Assembly: GCF_039534915.1 (NCBI RefSeq)
Contig: NZ_BAAAWE010000001.1
Location: 3,782,001-3,846,000 of the forward strand
Direction: 5' to 3'
Source of the DNA: Streptomyces roseofulvus
GTDB lineage: Bacteria > Actinomycetota > Actinomycetes > Streptomycetales > Streptomycetaceae
Length of the DNA: 64,000 nucleotides
The notes under the pieces were generated by a model. It was not told where the DNA came from. It did not search any database and saw nothing but the letters and a program-made list of their open reading frames with translations. The translations under genes were made by a program, and so were the position numbers. This document shows positions 31,296 to 39,983 of the stretch, piece by piece (within the stretch, counting starts at the first letter, position 1; every line of letters begins with the position of its first letter).

Positions 31296-31760
31296 TCAGG
31301 ACAGGACGTCCACGTCCGCCTCCGCCGGGGTGGTGGGCCAGCTCATCCGGATGGTGCCGCCGTCCTCGCCGGCGGTCACCTCGACGTCGTCGACGAGCCC
31401 GCGGATCACCGCGAGACCCATCTCGTCCTCGGCACCGGCGTCGTCGAGCTCCTCGGACGGGGCCTCGGCGCGCGCGCCGGGGACACCGGCGGCGGCCGCC
31501 GCGCCCGCACCGGGCACCTCGTCGCCGACCTCGATGGAGAACGTCTTCTCCTCCTCGGTCAGCACGACCCGGATGGGCGTCGTGAGACCGTTGCCGCGGT
31601 GCAGCCCGACCGCACGGGAACACGCCTCGCCGACGGCGAGCCGCACCTCGTCGAGGACCGCCTCGTCCACCCCGGCCCGGCGGGCGACCGCGGCCGCCAC
31701 CAGGCGGGCCGTGCGGACGTGCTCGGGCTGGGCACTGAAGCGGAGTTCAACGGTGGCCAT
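31296..31760 (-). CDS. RsbW-like anti-sigma factor partner of BldG
   Basis: The 154-residue GHKL-fold protein lies 13 bp after bldG. Core: LDEVRLAVGEACSRAV where RsbW-type kinases have E-x-x-x-N, so the Mg-binding Asn is replaced. G1-like DEMGLAVIRGLVDDVE. An Ala/Gly/Pro insertion (residues ~85-110) expands the ATP lid region. In S. coelicolor the gene in this place (SCO3548, ApgA) is the partner of BldG. The altered N box suggests it may bind BldG and sigma factors without being an efficient kinase. ATG at 31760 follows a GGGGG tract. Confidence 0.85.
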   Translation of the reverse strand: MATVELRFSAQPEHVRTARLVAAAVARRAGVDEAVLDEVRLAVGEACSRAVGLHRGNGLTTPIRVVLTEEEKTFSIEVGDEVPGAGAAAAAGVPGARAEAPSEELDDAGAEDEMGLAVIRGLVDDVEVTAGEDGGTIRMSWPTTPAEADVDVLS

Positions 31761-31773
31761 GGGATCCCCCCGG

Positions 31774-32127
31774 TCAGTCGACCGCGTTGACGGCCTCGTC
31801 GACCGAGGTGTGGATCGGGAAGACCTTGGTGAGGCCCGTGATCCGGAAGATCTTGAGAATGCGCTCCTGGTTGCAGACCAGGCGCAGCGAGCCCTCGTGG
31901 GCACGCACCCGCTTCAGGCCGCCCACGAGCACGCCGAGACCGGTGGAGTCGAGGAAGTCCACCCCCTCCATGTCGACGACCAGGTGGTAACTGCCGTCGT
32001 TCACCAACTCGACCAACTGCTCGCGCAGCTTGGGCGCGGTATAAACATCAATCTCGCCACCGACCTCGACGACCGTACGGTCGCCGCCAGCTCCGGGCAC
32101 AGTGCGAGTCGACAGGGACAGGTCCAC
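31774..32127 (-). CDS. bldG: Anti-sigma factor antagonist BldG
   Basis: The 117-residue STAS protein is required in Streptomyces for aerial growth and antibiotic production. MDLSLSTRTV and the sequence from VVEVGGEIDVYTAPKLREQL onward match my memory of BldG almost residue for residue. The phosphorylated serine sits in DFLDSTGLGVL at Ser61; in S. coelicolor it is Ser57. The difference is a four-residue insertion after TRTV (PGAG). GTG start at 32127 with GGAGG 4 nt upstream. It is co-transcribed with the anti-sigma gene and divergent from the helicase gene. Confidence 0.95.
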   Translation of the reverse strand: MDLSLSTRTVPGAGGDRTVVEVGGEIDVYTAPKLREQLVELVNDGSYHLVVDMEGVDFLDSTGLGVLVGGLKRVRAHEGSLRLVCNQERILKIFRITGLTKVFPIHTSVDEAVNAVD

Positions 32128-32207
32128 GGATCCTCCAGCACCTTGCTATCGGGCGTTCGCCCCCTCGGATCTCCCGGGCGGAGTCGGAGAACGAATCGCC
32201 AGCCGCG

Positions 32208-34715
32208 ATGGCATTCAATCACTTACCAGCAGCCATGCACGACGCCTTGGAAGCATTGTCCGTCACGCCGGTGACACACTCGGTGCCGATGGCCACGAAT
32301 CACCGCACCTCTCGACCCGCCGGGGACACGGGCAGCCGCCCTTCCCCGCACCGGGTCCTCGAACGGCTCACCTCCGGCGAGAGCCGGGCCGCGCGCATCA
32401 CTCATATGGAGCACATGCCCGCCCGGGCGGGCCGTCATGCCGTCTGGCCGGACCGCATCCGCCCCGAGGTGATCGCCGCCGTCCAGGCCGCCGGCATCGA
32501 GCACCCCTGGGCCCACCAGGCCGAGGCCGCCGAGCACGCCCTCGACGGCGAGTCCGTGGTGATCGCCACAGGAACCGCCTCGGGCAAGTCCCTCGCCTAC
32601 CTCACCCCCGTCCTCTCCACCCTCCTCGACGGCGCGGAGGCCGCGAACGGCCGCGGGGCCACCGCCCTCTACCTCTCCCCCACCAAGGCCCTCGCCGCCG
32701 ACCAGCGGCGCGCCGTCCGCGAGCTCGCCGCCCCGCTCGGCAACCGGATCCGGCCCGCCGTCTATGACGGCGACACCCCGGTCGAGGAACGCGAATGGGT
32801 CCGCCAGTACGCGAACTACGTCCTCACCAACCCCGACATGCTGCACCGGGGCCTCCTCCCCTCCCACCCCCGGTGGTCCTCCTTCCTGCGCTCGCTGCGC
32901 TATGTCGTCATCGACGAGTGCCACACCTACCGGGGCGTCTTCGGCTCCCACGTCGCCCAGGTCCTGCGCCGGCTGCGCCGGATCTGCGCCCGGTACGGCT
33001 CCGAGCCCGTCTTCCTCCTCGCCTCCGCCACCTCGGCCGACCCGGCCCGCGCCGCCGGCCGCCTCACCGGCCTGCCCGTCACCGAGGTCTCCGACGACGC
33101 CTCCCCCCGCGGCGAACTGCTCTTCGCCCTGTGGGAGCCGCCCCTCACCGAGCTGCACGGCGAGCGCGGCGCGCCGGTCCGCCGCACCGCCACCGCCGAG
33201 ACCGCCGACCTGCTCACCGACCTCACCCGGCAGGGCGTCCGCTCGGTCGCCTTCGTCCGCTCCCGGCGCGGCGCCGAACTGATCTCGGTGATCGCCCAGG
33301 AACGGCTCGCCGAGACCGACCGGGCCCTCGCCCGGCGGGTCGCCGCCTACCGCGGCGGCTACCTCCCCGAGGAACGGCGCGCCCTGGAACGGGCCCTGCA
33401 CTCCGGGGAACTCCTCGGCCTCGCCGCCACCACCGCCCTGGAACTGGGCGTGGACGTCTCCGGCCTCGACGCCGTCCTCATCGCCGGCTACCCCGGCACC
33501 CGGGCCTCGCTGTGGCAGCAGGCGGGCCGGGCGGGCCGCTCCGGCGAGGGCGCCCTCGCCGTCCTGGTCGCCCGCGACGACCCCCTGGACACCTTCCTCG
33601 TCCACCACCCCGAGGCGATCTTCGACCAGCCGGTCGAGTCGACCGTCCTTGACCCCGACAACCCCTACGTCCTCGCCCCCCATCTCTGCGCCGCCGCCTC
33701 CGAACTCCCCCTCACCGAGACCGACCTCGCCCTCTTCGGCCCCGCCGCCCCCGGCCTGATGCCCCAGCTGGAGGCGGCCGGGCTGCTGCGCCGCCGCGCC
33801 GGCGGCTGGTACTGGACCCGCCGCGAGCGGGCCGCCGACCTCGCCGACATCCGGGGCGGGGGCGGCAGCCCCATCCGGATCGTCGAGGAGGGCACCGGCC
33901 GGCTCCTCGGCACGGTCGACGAGGCCGCCTCCCACACCGCCGTCCACGAAGGCGCCGTCCACCTCCACCAGGGCCGCACCTATCTGGTCCGGAAGCTGGA
34001 CCTGGAGGACTCCGTCGCCCTCGTCGAGGAGGCCGTCCCGCCGTACTCCACCACCGCCCGCGACACCACCTCCATCCGCGTCCTGGACACCGACACCGAG
34101 ATCCCCTGGGGCTCGGGCCGCCTCTGCTACGGCTCCGTCGAGGTCACCAACCAGGTCGTCTCCTTCCTGCGCCGCCGCCTGATCACGGGCGAGGTCCTGG
34201 GCGAGACCAAGCTCGACCTGCCGCCCCGCGTCCTGCGCACCCGGGCCGTGTGGTGGACGGTCACCGAGGACCAGCTCGACGCCGCCCGGATCGACCCGGA
34301 GATCCTCGGCGGCGCCCTGCACGCCGCCGAGCACGCGTCCATCGGCATGCTGCCGCTCTTCGCCACCTGCGACCGCTGGGACATCGGCGGCGTCTCCGTC
34401 CCCCTCCACCCGGACACCCTGCTCCCCACGGTCTTCGTGTACGACGGGCACCCGGGCGGCGCCGGGTTCGCCGAGCGCGCCTTCCACACCGCCCGGGAGT
34501 GGCTCGCCGCCACCCGCGAGGCGATCGCGTCCTGCGAGTGCGAGACCGGATGCCCTTCCTGCATCCAGTCCCCCAAGTGCGGCAACGGCAACGACCCCCT
34601 CCACAAGCGAGGCGCCGTCCGCCTCCTCACCGAACTCCTCCGAGAGGCGCCCGAGGAGGAGAAGGAGTCCCCGGCGGAGGAGGCGCCGCCGACGCAGGCC
34701 CCGCCCGCGCCCTGA
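32208..34715 (+). CDS. DEAD/DEAH-box helicase with DUF1998 zinc module (MrfA/Hrq1-like)
   Basis: The 835-residue superfamily-2 DNA helicase has motif I ATGTASGKSLAY, motif II VIDECHTY (DECH), motif III SATSADP, motif V/VI TTALELGVDVSGLDAVL and QQAGRAGRSGEGALA. The C-terminal DUF1998 domain has the four-Cys cluster CECETGCPSCIQSPKC, as in MrfA, which repairs mitomycin C damage in Bacillus, and Hrq1. ATG at 32208 gives MAFNHLPAAMHD, the N-terminus I remember for Streptomyces homologues. Its last 89 bp overlap the convergent TadE-like gene. Confidence 0.9.
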   Translation: MAFNHLPAAMHDALEALSVTPVTHSVPMATNHRTSRPAGDTGSRPSPHRVLERLTSGESRAARITHMEHMPARAGRHAVWPDRIRPEVIAAVQAAGIEHPWAHQAEAAEHALDGESVVIATGTASGKSLAYLTPVLSTLLDGAEAANGRGATALYLSPTKALAADQRRAVRELAAPLGNRIRPAVYDGDTPVEEREWVRQYANYVLTNPDMLHRGLLPSHPRWSSFLRSLRYVVIDECHTYRGVFGSHVAQVLRRLRRICARYGSEPVFLLASATSADPARAAGRLTGLPVTEVSDDASPRGELLFALWEPPLTELHGERGAPVRRTATAETADLLTDLTRQGVRSVAFVRSRRGAELISVIAQERLAETDRALARRVAAYRGGYLPEERRALERALHSGELLGLAATTALELGVDVSGLDAVLIAGYPGTRASLWQQAGRAGRSGEGALAVLVARDDPLDTFLVHHPEAIFDQPVESTVLDPDNPYVLAPHLCAAASELPLTETDLALFGPAAPGLMPQLEAAGLLRRRAGGWYWTRRERAADLADIRGGGGSPIRIVEEGTGRLLGTVDEAASHTAVHEGAVHLHQGRTYLVRKLDLEDSVALVEEAVPPYSTTARDTTSIRVLDTDTEIPWGSGRLCYGSVEVTNQVVSFLRRRLITGEVLGETKLDLPPRVLRTRAVWWTVTEDQLDAARIDPEILGGALHAAEHASIGMLPLFATCDRWDIGGVSVPLHPDTLLPTVFVYDGHPGGAGFAERAFHTAREWLAATREAIASCECETGCPSCIQSPKCGNGNDPLHKRGAVRLLTELLREAPEEEKESPAEEAPPTQAPPAP

Positions 34716-35088
34716 CCGTCGGGGCCCAGGGCCCCCGGACCACCCGTGCCGTCACCTCCGCCTCCGCGCCGGTCACCCCGCACCGCACGAGCTCGGCCCC
34801 CTGCGCGGCGGCGACCCGGACGGCCGCCGCGCACGCCACCTCCTCCCCCCACAGCGCCCGGTCGGCGGCGGCGAGGGCCGCGAGATCGGCCGCGCCGCCC
34901 GCCCGGTGCCGGACGGACACCACCTGCCCGAGGGCCAGCACCGCCCCGAAGACCGCGCACAGCGCGCAGGCTGCCAGCGCCGTCCACACGGTCGCCGCCC
35001 CCCGATCGCCGTCAGGGTGCCTCCTGCCGGCCCGACCCCTGCCGGCGGTCCGCGCGCCCGGGTCGCCCTCCTCCTGTCCACGGCTCAC
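34627..35088 (-). CDS. TadE-like protein (Rv3654c type)
   Basis: The 153-residue protein is the last of the tad operon. After a basic/acidic N-terminus of about 30 residues it has DRGAATVWTALAACALCAVFGAVLAL, a pseudopilin-like processing region and membrane segment, then a short secreted part with two cysteines and a Pro/Ala tail. Proteins in this position are annotated as TadE-like or helicase/secretion-neighbourhood. GTG start at 35088 overlaps the tadE stop (GTGA). The 3' 89 bp overlap the end of the convergent helicase gene. Confidence 0.75.
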   Translation of the reverse strand: MSRGQEEGDPGARTAGRGRAGRRHPDGDRGAATVWTALAACALCAVFGAVLALGQVVSVRHRAGGAADLAALAAADRALWGEEVACAAAVRVAAAQGAELVRCGVTGAEAEVTARVVRGPWAPTVRARAGPASAAPPPPGTPSPPRAPLGGVR

Positions 35089-35462
35089 GCCGGACCGCCT
35101 CCTCCCACCGCGTCCTCGGCGAGCGCCGCCGCTCCGGCCCGCAGGGTCACGCCCAGGCCGCCCGGTCCCGGCGCTGCCGCCTCCACCGTCACCCGCCACA
35201 GGTCCCCCTCCCGCGCCACCGCCACCCGGGCGCCCGCAGGCGCGGCGGCCCGGGCGGCGGCCGTCACGGCCGCCGCGGGCTCCGAACGGGCCGCCGCCCG
35301 CGCCCCTGCCCTGGCCGCGTCCACGCACCGGATCTGCGCGGCGGACGCCGCCAGCGCCCACAGCAGCGCCATCGCGAAGAGCGCGAGCACCGGCAGCACG
35401 ATCGCCGCCTCCACGGTCACCGACCCCCGGTCCCGCGCCCGGTCCGGGTCAGAACGGCGCAT
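35085..35462 (-). CDS. tadE: TadE minor pseudopilin
   Basis: The 125-residue protein has RDRGSVTVEAAIVLPVLALFAMALLW: a charged leader, Gly before the cleavage site, Glu at +5 and a long hydrophobic helix, the standard TadE pilin-like N-terminus. The rest is Ala-rich and probably exported. ATG at 35462 lies inside the 3' end of the Flp-type gene (14-nt overlap). Part of a seven-gene leftward operon. Confidence 0.85.
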   Translation of the reverse strand: MRRSDPDRARDRGSVTVEAAIVLPVLALFAMALLWALAASAAQIRCVDAARAGARAAARSEPAAAVTAAARAAAPAGARVAVAREGDLWRVTVEAAAPGPGGLGVTLRAGAAALAEDAVGGGGPA

Positions 35463-35670
35463 CGAGAGCCTTGGTGACCAGCGACTCCAGGGCGCCCGAG
35501 ACGCTGCCGCCCGTCATGACCTTGTAGAACATCACCGCGATGCCCGCCGCCGTGAGCAGGCCCAGCGCGTACTCGACGGTGCTCATCCCGGTGTCGGTCC
35601 GCAGCGCCGCCCGCCGGGTGGCCCAGAACGCCCCCAGCACCTTCCGCGCCCGCTCGTACGTCTTCCCCAT
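35449..35670 (-). CDS. Flp-like pilin (DUF4244)
   Basis: This 73-residue DUF4244 protein is the major-pilin candidate of the tad locus. It has a 30-residue cytoplasmic leader, then DTGMSTVEYALGLLTAAGIAVMFYKVM: Gly at -1 region, Glu-Tyr at +5/+6 as in Flp pilins, then a short C-terminal part ending KALDAPF. ATG at 35670 with GAAGGGAAG upstream. It is overlapped by tadE. Confidence 0.85.
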   Translation of the reverse strand: MGKTYERARKVLGAFWATRRAALRTDTGMSTVEYALGLLTAAGIAVMFYKVMTGGSVSGALESLVTKALDAPF

Positions 35671-35714
35671 GTCGTTCTTCCCTTCCGTGTCGTCTGTGTC
35701 GTCTGTGTCGTCCG

Positions 35715-36542
35715 TCAGTCGCCGAGCAGGCCCGACGCCAGGCCGATCACCACCGGGGCCACCCCGACCGCGAGGAACGCGGGCAGGAAGCACAGCCCCA
35801 CGGGCGCGCTGATCAGGACCTGGGCCCTGCGGGCCCGCGCGGCGGCGGTGCGGGCGCTCGCCGCCCGCAGCCCGGCCGCGTGCCGGGCGACCGCGTCCGC
35901 GGCGGGCGCCCCGGAGGCGCCGGCCCGCTCCATGCAGCGGGCGAGCCCCTCGGCCCCCGGTATCGCACCGAACCTCCCCCACACCTCGGCCGGTTCGCCG
36001 CCGAGGCGCAGTTCGGCGGCGGTCCGCAGCAACCGCTCGCCGAGCGGCCCGCCCATCGACCGGCCCACGGCCTCCGCGGCCTCCCCCGGCCCGGCCCCCG
36101 CCGACGCGCAGGCCGCCAGCAGATCGGCCGCCTCGGGCAGTCGGCGCACCGCCTCCCGTTCGTCGGGAGTCACCCGGGAGGCTCCTGTCCGCCGCGTCCA
36201 CCACCGGGCGCCGAGCACACCGCCCGCGCCCGCCGCGAGCGCCGCCGGCCAGCCGAGGAACAGCCCCGCGGCGAGCACGCCTCCGACGACCGCGGCCCGC
36301 ACCGGCCCCGTCACCTCCCCCAGCCCGCCCGTCAGCCGCGCCCAAGCCCCCCGCGCTTTCCGCGAGACGGACGACCTCCCGAGCGGCCCGCCCCGTCCTG
36401 CCGACCCGGCCGACGACAGGGCGTCGAGGCGCCGTCGGCTGCCGCACGCCCGCCGGGCCCGCTCCAGCCGGTGCCAGGCCCGGCCGAGAAGCCAGCACCC
36501 CAGGAGCAACAGCGTCGCGGATCGCACCAGTTCACTCCGCAT
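35715..36542 (-). CDS. tadC: TadC-like type II secretion F protein
   Basis: The 275-residue membrane protein has an N-terminal TM (SATLLLLGCWLLGRAW), a central pair (GPVRAAVVGGVLAAGLFLGWPAALAAGAGGVL), the T2SSF cytoplasmic domain (LPEAADLLAACASAGAGPGEA, LGERLLRTAAELRLGGEP) and final TMs (VLISAPVGLCFLPAFLAVGVAPVVIGL). It would form the inner-membrane platform with TadB. It starts inside the end of tadB (11-nt overlap). Confidence 0.85.
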   Translation of the reverse strand: MRSELVRSATLLLLGCWLLGRAWHRLERARRACGSRRRLDALSSAGSAGRGGPLGRSSVSRKARGAWARLTGGLGEVTGPVRAAVVGGVLAAGLFLGWPAALAAGAGGVLGARWWTRRTGASRVTPDEREAVRRLPEAADLLAACASAGAGPGEAAEAVGRSMGGPLGERLLRTAAELRLGGEPAEVWGRFGAIPGAEGLARCMERAGASGAPAADAVARHAAGLRAASARTAAARARRAQVLISAPVGLCFLPAFLAVGVAPVVIGLASGLLGD

Positions 36543-37395
36543 CGCCGCCTCCTCCCCGCACGATCCGCGCGGCCCACCACAACCCGGCCGCCTCCAGTCC
36601 GCAGCCCAGGAGAAGACAGATCCCCCCGGCGGGGGTGTGGAGCAGGACCCGCAACGGTTCGGCGCCGAGGGCGGCGCCCATGCCGAGCCCGGCCAGCGGG
36701 AGGGCCGCGAGCACGGCCACCGTCGCCCAGGCACCGGCCAGTTCGGCCCGCAGGCCCTCACGCCGGTCGTGCCGCTCGCGCAGGGCCGCCTCCAGCCGGT
36801 CCAGCCCGGCGGCGAGCCCCGCCCCGCTGTCGACGGCCACCTGCCAGCAGGCCGCCAGGCCCGCGAGTCCCTCGGCGCCGTCCCTGCGGGCGGCCGCCCG
36901 CAGGGCCTCCGGCACGTCACCGCCGAAGCCGACCGCGGCGAGCACCCGCGCCTCCTCCGGGCCGAGGGCGCCGGAGCGGCGGGCCGCGTAGGCGAGGGCC
37001 GGGCCCGGCTGCCGGCCGGCCCTCAGCTCACCGCCGGCGGCCTCGCACAGCGCCACCACCCGCCCGGCCAGGGCCTCGCGCTCCGCGCGCCGGCGGGTGG
37101 CCCTCAGCCGGCGCCGCACCAGCGGGACGGCCAGCGCCCCGGCGGCCAGCGGCAGCGGCGACTCCCCCAGCAGCGCGACCAGCCCGGCGGCGGGCAGGCA
37201 CAGCCACTCCGGCCGCCCCCGGGCCGCCGCCCACCAGCGCGCCACGGCCTCCCGGCCGACACCCCCGTCCGCCCCGCCCGGCCCGAGGAGCAGGACTCCC
37301 GCCCGCCGCACGGCCCGGCGGCGCCCGGCCTCCTGCCGCAGGACGAGCAGGCCGCCCGCGAAGAGACAGAGCGCGGAGCACCACGCGGCCGTCAC
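36532..37395 (-). CDS. tadB: TadB-like type II secretion F protein
   Basis: The 287-residue protein has two early TMs (LCLFAGGLLVLRQ; LCLPAAGLVALLGE...LAAGALAVPLV) and a T2SSF domain containing LAACWQVAVDSGAGLAAGLDRLEAALRE. The last TMs are ATVAVLAALPLAGLGMGAAL and AGGICLLLGCGLEAAGLWW. GTG start at 37395 overlaps the tadA stop (GTGA). Confidence 0.85.
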   Translation of the reverse strand: MTAAWCSALCLFAGGLLVLRQEAGRRRAVRRAGVLLLGPGGADGGVGREAVARWWAAARGRPEWLCLPAAGLVALLGESPLPLAAGALAVPLVRRRLRATRRRAEREALAGRVVALCEAAGGELRAGRQPGPALAYAARRSGALGPEEARVLAAVGFGGDVPEALRAAARRDGAEGLAGLAACWQVAVDSGAGLAAGLDRLEAALRERHDRREGLRAELAGAWATVAVLAALPLAGLGMGAALGAEPLRVLLHTPAGGICLLLGCGLEAAGLWWAARIVRGGGGDAE

Positions 37396-38612
37396 GGGGC
37401 ACCTCCGACCAGGGCGCGCAGCCGGGGCCAGCCCCGCTCCCGCCCGAACCCGTCCGGGGCCCAGCGGAGCGCCGGCACCGTCCGCACCAGACCGGCCCGG
37501 TCCCGCTCCAGCACATGGATCTCGGCGATCCGGCGCCGCCCGTCCCGGTCCCGCACCAGGTGCAGCACGGCGGACAGTCCGGCGCCCAACTGGCTGTGCA
37601 GGGCGGCCCGGTCGAGCCCGGCGGCCGTGCCGAGCGCCTCCAGCCGGGCGGGCACATCGGTCGCGGTGTTGGCGTGGAGAGTCCCCGAGCCGCCCTCGTG
37701 ACCGGTGTTGAGGGCCGCCAGGAGATCGACGGCCTCGCCGCCGCGGACCTCGCCGACCACCAGCCGGTCGGGGCGCATCCGCAGCGCCTGGCGGACCAGG
37801 TCCCGGAGGGTGACCAGCCCGGCGCCCTCCTGGTTCGGCGGCCGGGCCTCCAGACGCACCACGTGGGGGTGGTCCGGGCGGAGTTCGGCCGAGTCCTCGG
37901 CGAGGACGATCCGCTCCCGCTCCCCGACCAGTCCGAGCAGGGCCGCGAGGAGCGTCGTCTTGCCGGTGCCGGTACCCCCGCTGACCAGGTAGGACACCCG
38001 GGCCTCGATCAGCGCGCGCAGCACCCGGTCACCGCCCGGCGGCACGGTGCCGGCCGCGGTCAACTCCTCCAGGGTGAAGGCCCGGGGGCGCATCACGCGC
38101 AGCGAGAGGCAGGTGGAGCCGACGGCGACGGGCGGGAGGACCGCGTGCATGCGGGTGCCGTCCGGCAGCCGGGCGTCCACCCACGGCCGGGCGTCGTCGA
38201 GGCGCCGCCCGGCCACCGCCGCCAGCCGCTGGGCGAGCCTGCGGACGGCGGCGGCGTCGGCGAAGACGACGGGCGCCCGCTCCAGACCGGCGCCCCGGTC
38301 GACCCACACCCGGTCGGGCGCCGAGACGAGCACGTCGGTGACGTCGGGGTCGGCGAGCAGGGCCTCCAGCGGTCCCGCTCCGGTCAGTTCGCAGCGCAGC
38401 TCCTCGGCGGCGCCCAGCACCTCGGCGTCCCCGAGCAGCCGGCCCTGGGCCCGCAGGGCGGCCGCCACCCGGGCCGGGGTCGGCTCGGCGCCGCTCGCCG
38501 CGAGCCGCTGCCGCACGGCGTCGAGCAGTCCGGCGCCGCCCGCCCGCGCCTCCGGCCCCGCGCCGCGCGGGACGGTCGCCGTCCCGGTCTCCACCGCTCC
38601 CGTCCCCGTCAT
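37392..38612 (-). CDS. tadA: TadA/CpaF secretion ATPase
   Basis: The 406-residue PulE/VirB11-type ATPase drives pilus assembly. It has an N-terminal domain with VTDVLVSAPDRVWVDRGAGLE, Walker A SGGTGTGKTTLL, an Asp box (VLAEDSAELRPDHPHVVRLE), Walker B MRPDRLVVGEVRGGEAVDLLAALNTGH cut by Gly-rich loops, and a His box GTLHANTATD. ATG at 38612 overlaps the ssd stop as ATGA. The coding is typical of an intact enzyme. Confidence 0.93.
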   Translation of the reverse strand: MTGTGAVETGTATVPRGAGPEARAGGAGLLDAVRQRLAASGAEPTPARVAAALRAQGRLLGDAEVLGAAEELRCELTGAGPLEALLADPDVTDVLVSAPDRVWVDRGAGLERAPVVFADAAAVRRLAQRLAAVAGRRLDDARPWVDARLPDGTRMHAVLPPVAVGSTCLSLRVMRPRAFTLEELTAAGTVPPGGDRVLRALIEARVSYLVSGGTGTGKTTLLAALLGLVGERERIVLAEDSAELRPDHPHVVRLEARPPNQEGAGLVTLRDLVRQALRMRPDRLVVGEVRGGEAVDLLAALNTGHEGGSGTLHANTATDVPARLEALGTAAGLDRAALHSQLGAGLSAVLHLVRDRDGRRRIAEIHVLERDRAGLVRTVPALRWAPDGFGRERGWPRLRALVGGAP

Positions 38613-39739
38613 GCCGCACCTCCGGCGGGCAGCGCGCGCTCCCAGAAGGCGGTGCAGAAGCGGCCGAGCGGTCCGCGGGACTGGGCGCCCGGCGGGGCGT
38701 CCGCGTCCTGGTCCGTCACGATGCCGGGGTCGTAGGGGAGTTCGCCCGCGAGCGGCAGCCGCAGCGCGTCGGCGACCCAGCGGTCGTCGAGTCCCTCCGC
38801 GTACGGCCCCCGGACCACGGCCCGGAGGTCGCGCACGAGCAGGGAGAGGGTGCCGGTGATCCGGTGGGCGGCCGCGACCGCCCGCAGTTCGCCGGGGACG
38901 ACGAGGAGGCCGAGGTCGAGCTGGGCCAGGAACTCGGTCCCGGCCTCGTCGACGGCGCGCGGCAGATCGACCACGACGACCCCGCCCCGGCGGCGGGCCG
39001 CCGCGAGCACGGACCGGACCGCGTCGGGCGGCACCGCGCCGGTGGGCTCCCGGCCCCAGCTGAGCACCCGCACTCCCCGGGCGGCGGGCAGCGACTCCTC
39101 CAGGGCGCCGCCGGCCAGCCTGCCCTTCGAGGCGGCGAAGTCGCCCCAGCGGCGTCCCTGCTCGCGCTCGGCGCCGAGGAGCACGTCGAGCCCGCCGCCG
39201 AGCGGGTCGCCGTCGACAAGCAGGGTCCGCCGGCCGGTGCGGGCGGCGGCGAGCGCGAGCCCGCACGCGAGAGTGGAGGCACCGGCCCCGCCCCGCCCGC
39301 CGACGACGCCGACGGTCAGCGCCGTCCGGCCGACGCCCTCGGCGGCGTCCGCGATCCGGTCGACCAGCAGGGACTCGGCGCCGGGCAGCCGCAGGACGCT
39401 GTCGGCGCCGACCTCGACGGCGAGCCGCCACACCGCCGGATCGTCCTGGGCCCGCCCGACGAGGACGACTCCGGGGCGGCGCGTGGCGCCCCGGCAGCGG
39501 GCCGCCGCGTCCTCCCCGACCAGGACGAGCGGGGGGTCGGTCCAGCTCGCCCGCCGCTCGGGCACCCGGTGGTGCACCTCGGGCTCGACGCCGGCCGCGG
39601 CGCACAGCCGCAGCAGATCGTCGAGGAGGACGACGTCCTCGGTGACGATCAGCGGACCCGGTCCGCGCACCCCTTCCTCGTCCCGCGCCACGTCCTCGTA
39701 CTCCGCTCCGCCCGGACGGGAAGCCATCGGCTCCTGCAT
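38609..39739 (-). CDS. ssd: Ssd/CpaE-like septum-site protein, first gene of the tad operon
   Basis: The 376-residue protein has an N-terminal atypical receiver-like domain (LIVTEDVVLLDDLLRLCAAAGVE), then a ParA/MinD fold: VGVVGGRGGAGASTLACGLA, LLVDGDPLGGGLDVLLG, VVVVDLPRAVD. In the Walker A the KGG-x-GK(T/S) lysines are missing (GGRGGAGAS), so ATP use is doubtful; this divergence is usual for the Ssd group. In M. tuberculosis the homologue (Rv3660c, Ssd) also heads the tad genes. ATG at 39739 has GAGAGGGG upstream. Confidence 0.85.
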   Translation of the reverse strand: MQEPMASRPGGAEYEDVARDEEGVRGPGPLIVTEDVVLLDDLLRLCAAAGVEPEVHHRVPERRASWTDPPLVLVGEDAAARCRGATRRPGVVLVGRAQDDPAVWRLAVEVGADSVLRLPGAESLLVDRIADAAEGVGRTALTVGVVGGRGGAGASTLACGLALAAARTGRRTLLVDGDPLGGGLDVLLGAEREQGRRWGDFAASKGRLAGGALEESLPAARGVRVLSWGREPTGAVPPDAVRSVLAAARRRGGVVVVDLPRAVDEAGTEFLAQLDLGLLVVPGELRAVAAAHRITGTLSLLVRDLRAVVRGPYAEGLDDRWVADALRLPLAGELPYDPGIVTDQDADAPPGAQSRGPLGRFCTAFWERALPAGGAA

Positions 39740-39983
39740 CGCACACCCCTCTCGTGATTCCGGCCTGCCGCGAACTTCGCGACGGGAATCACGGTGAGGC
39801 CGCCAGGGAAATCGTGCGGAGCCCATCGAAAAACTGTGGACAATCCACCGCCTGTGAATATCTCGACCACCCGTCCGGGGACTGCCCGGAACGCAGCCCG
39901 CCGGTTACGGTGAGTGACGAATGGAGGGCTCGGCGGTCCGGGGGCGGCCGACCGCACGACGACATGAGAGAGAGGAGCGAGCG

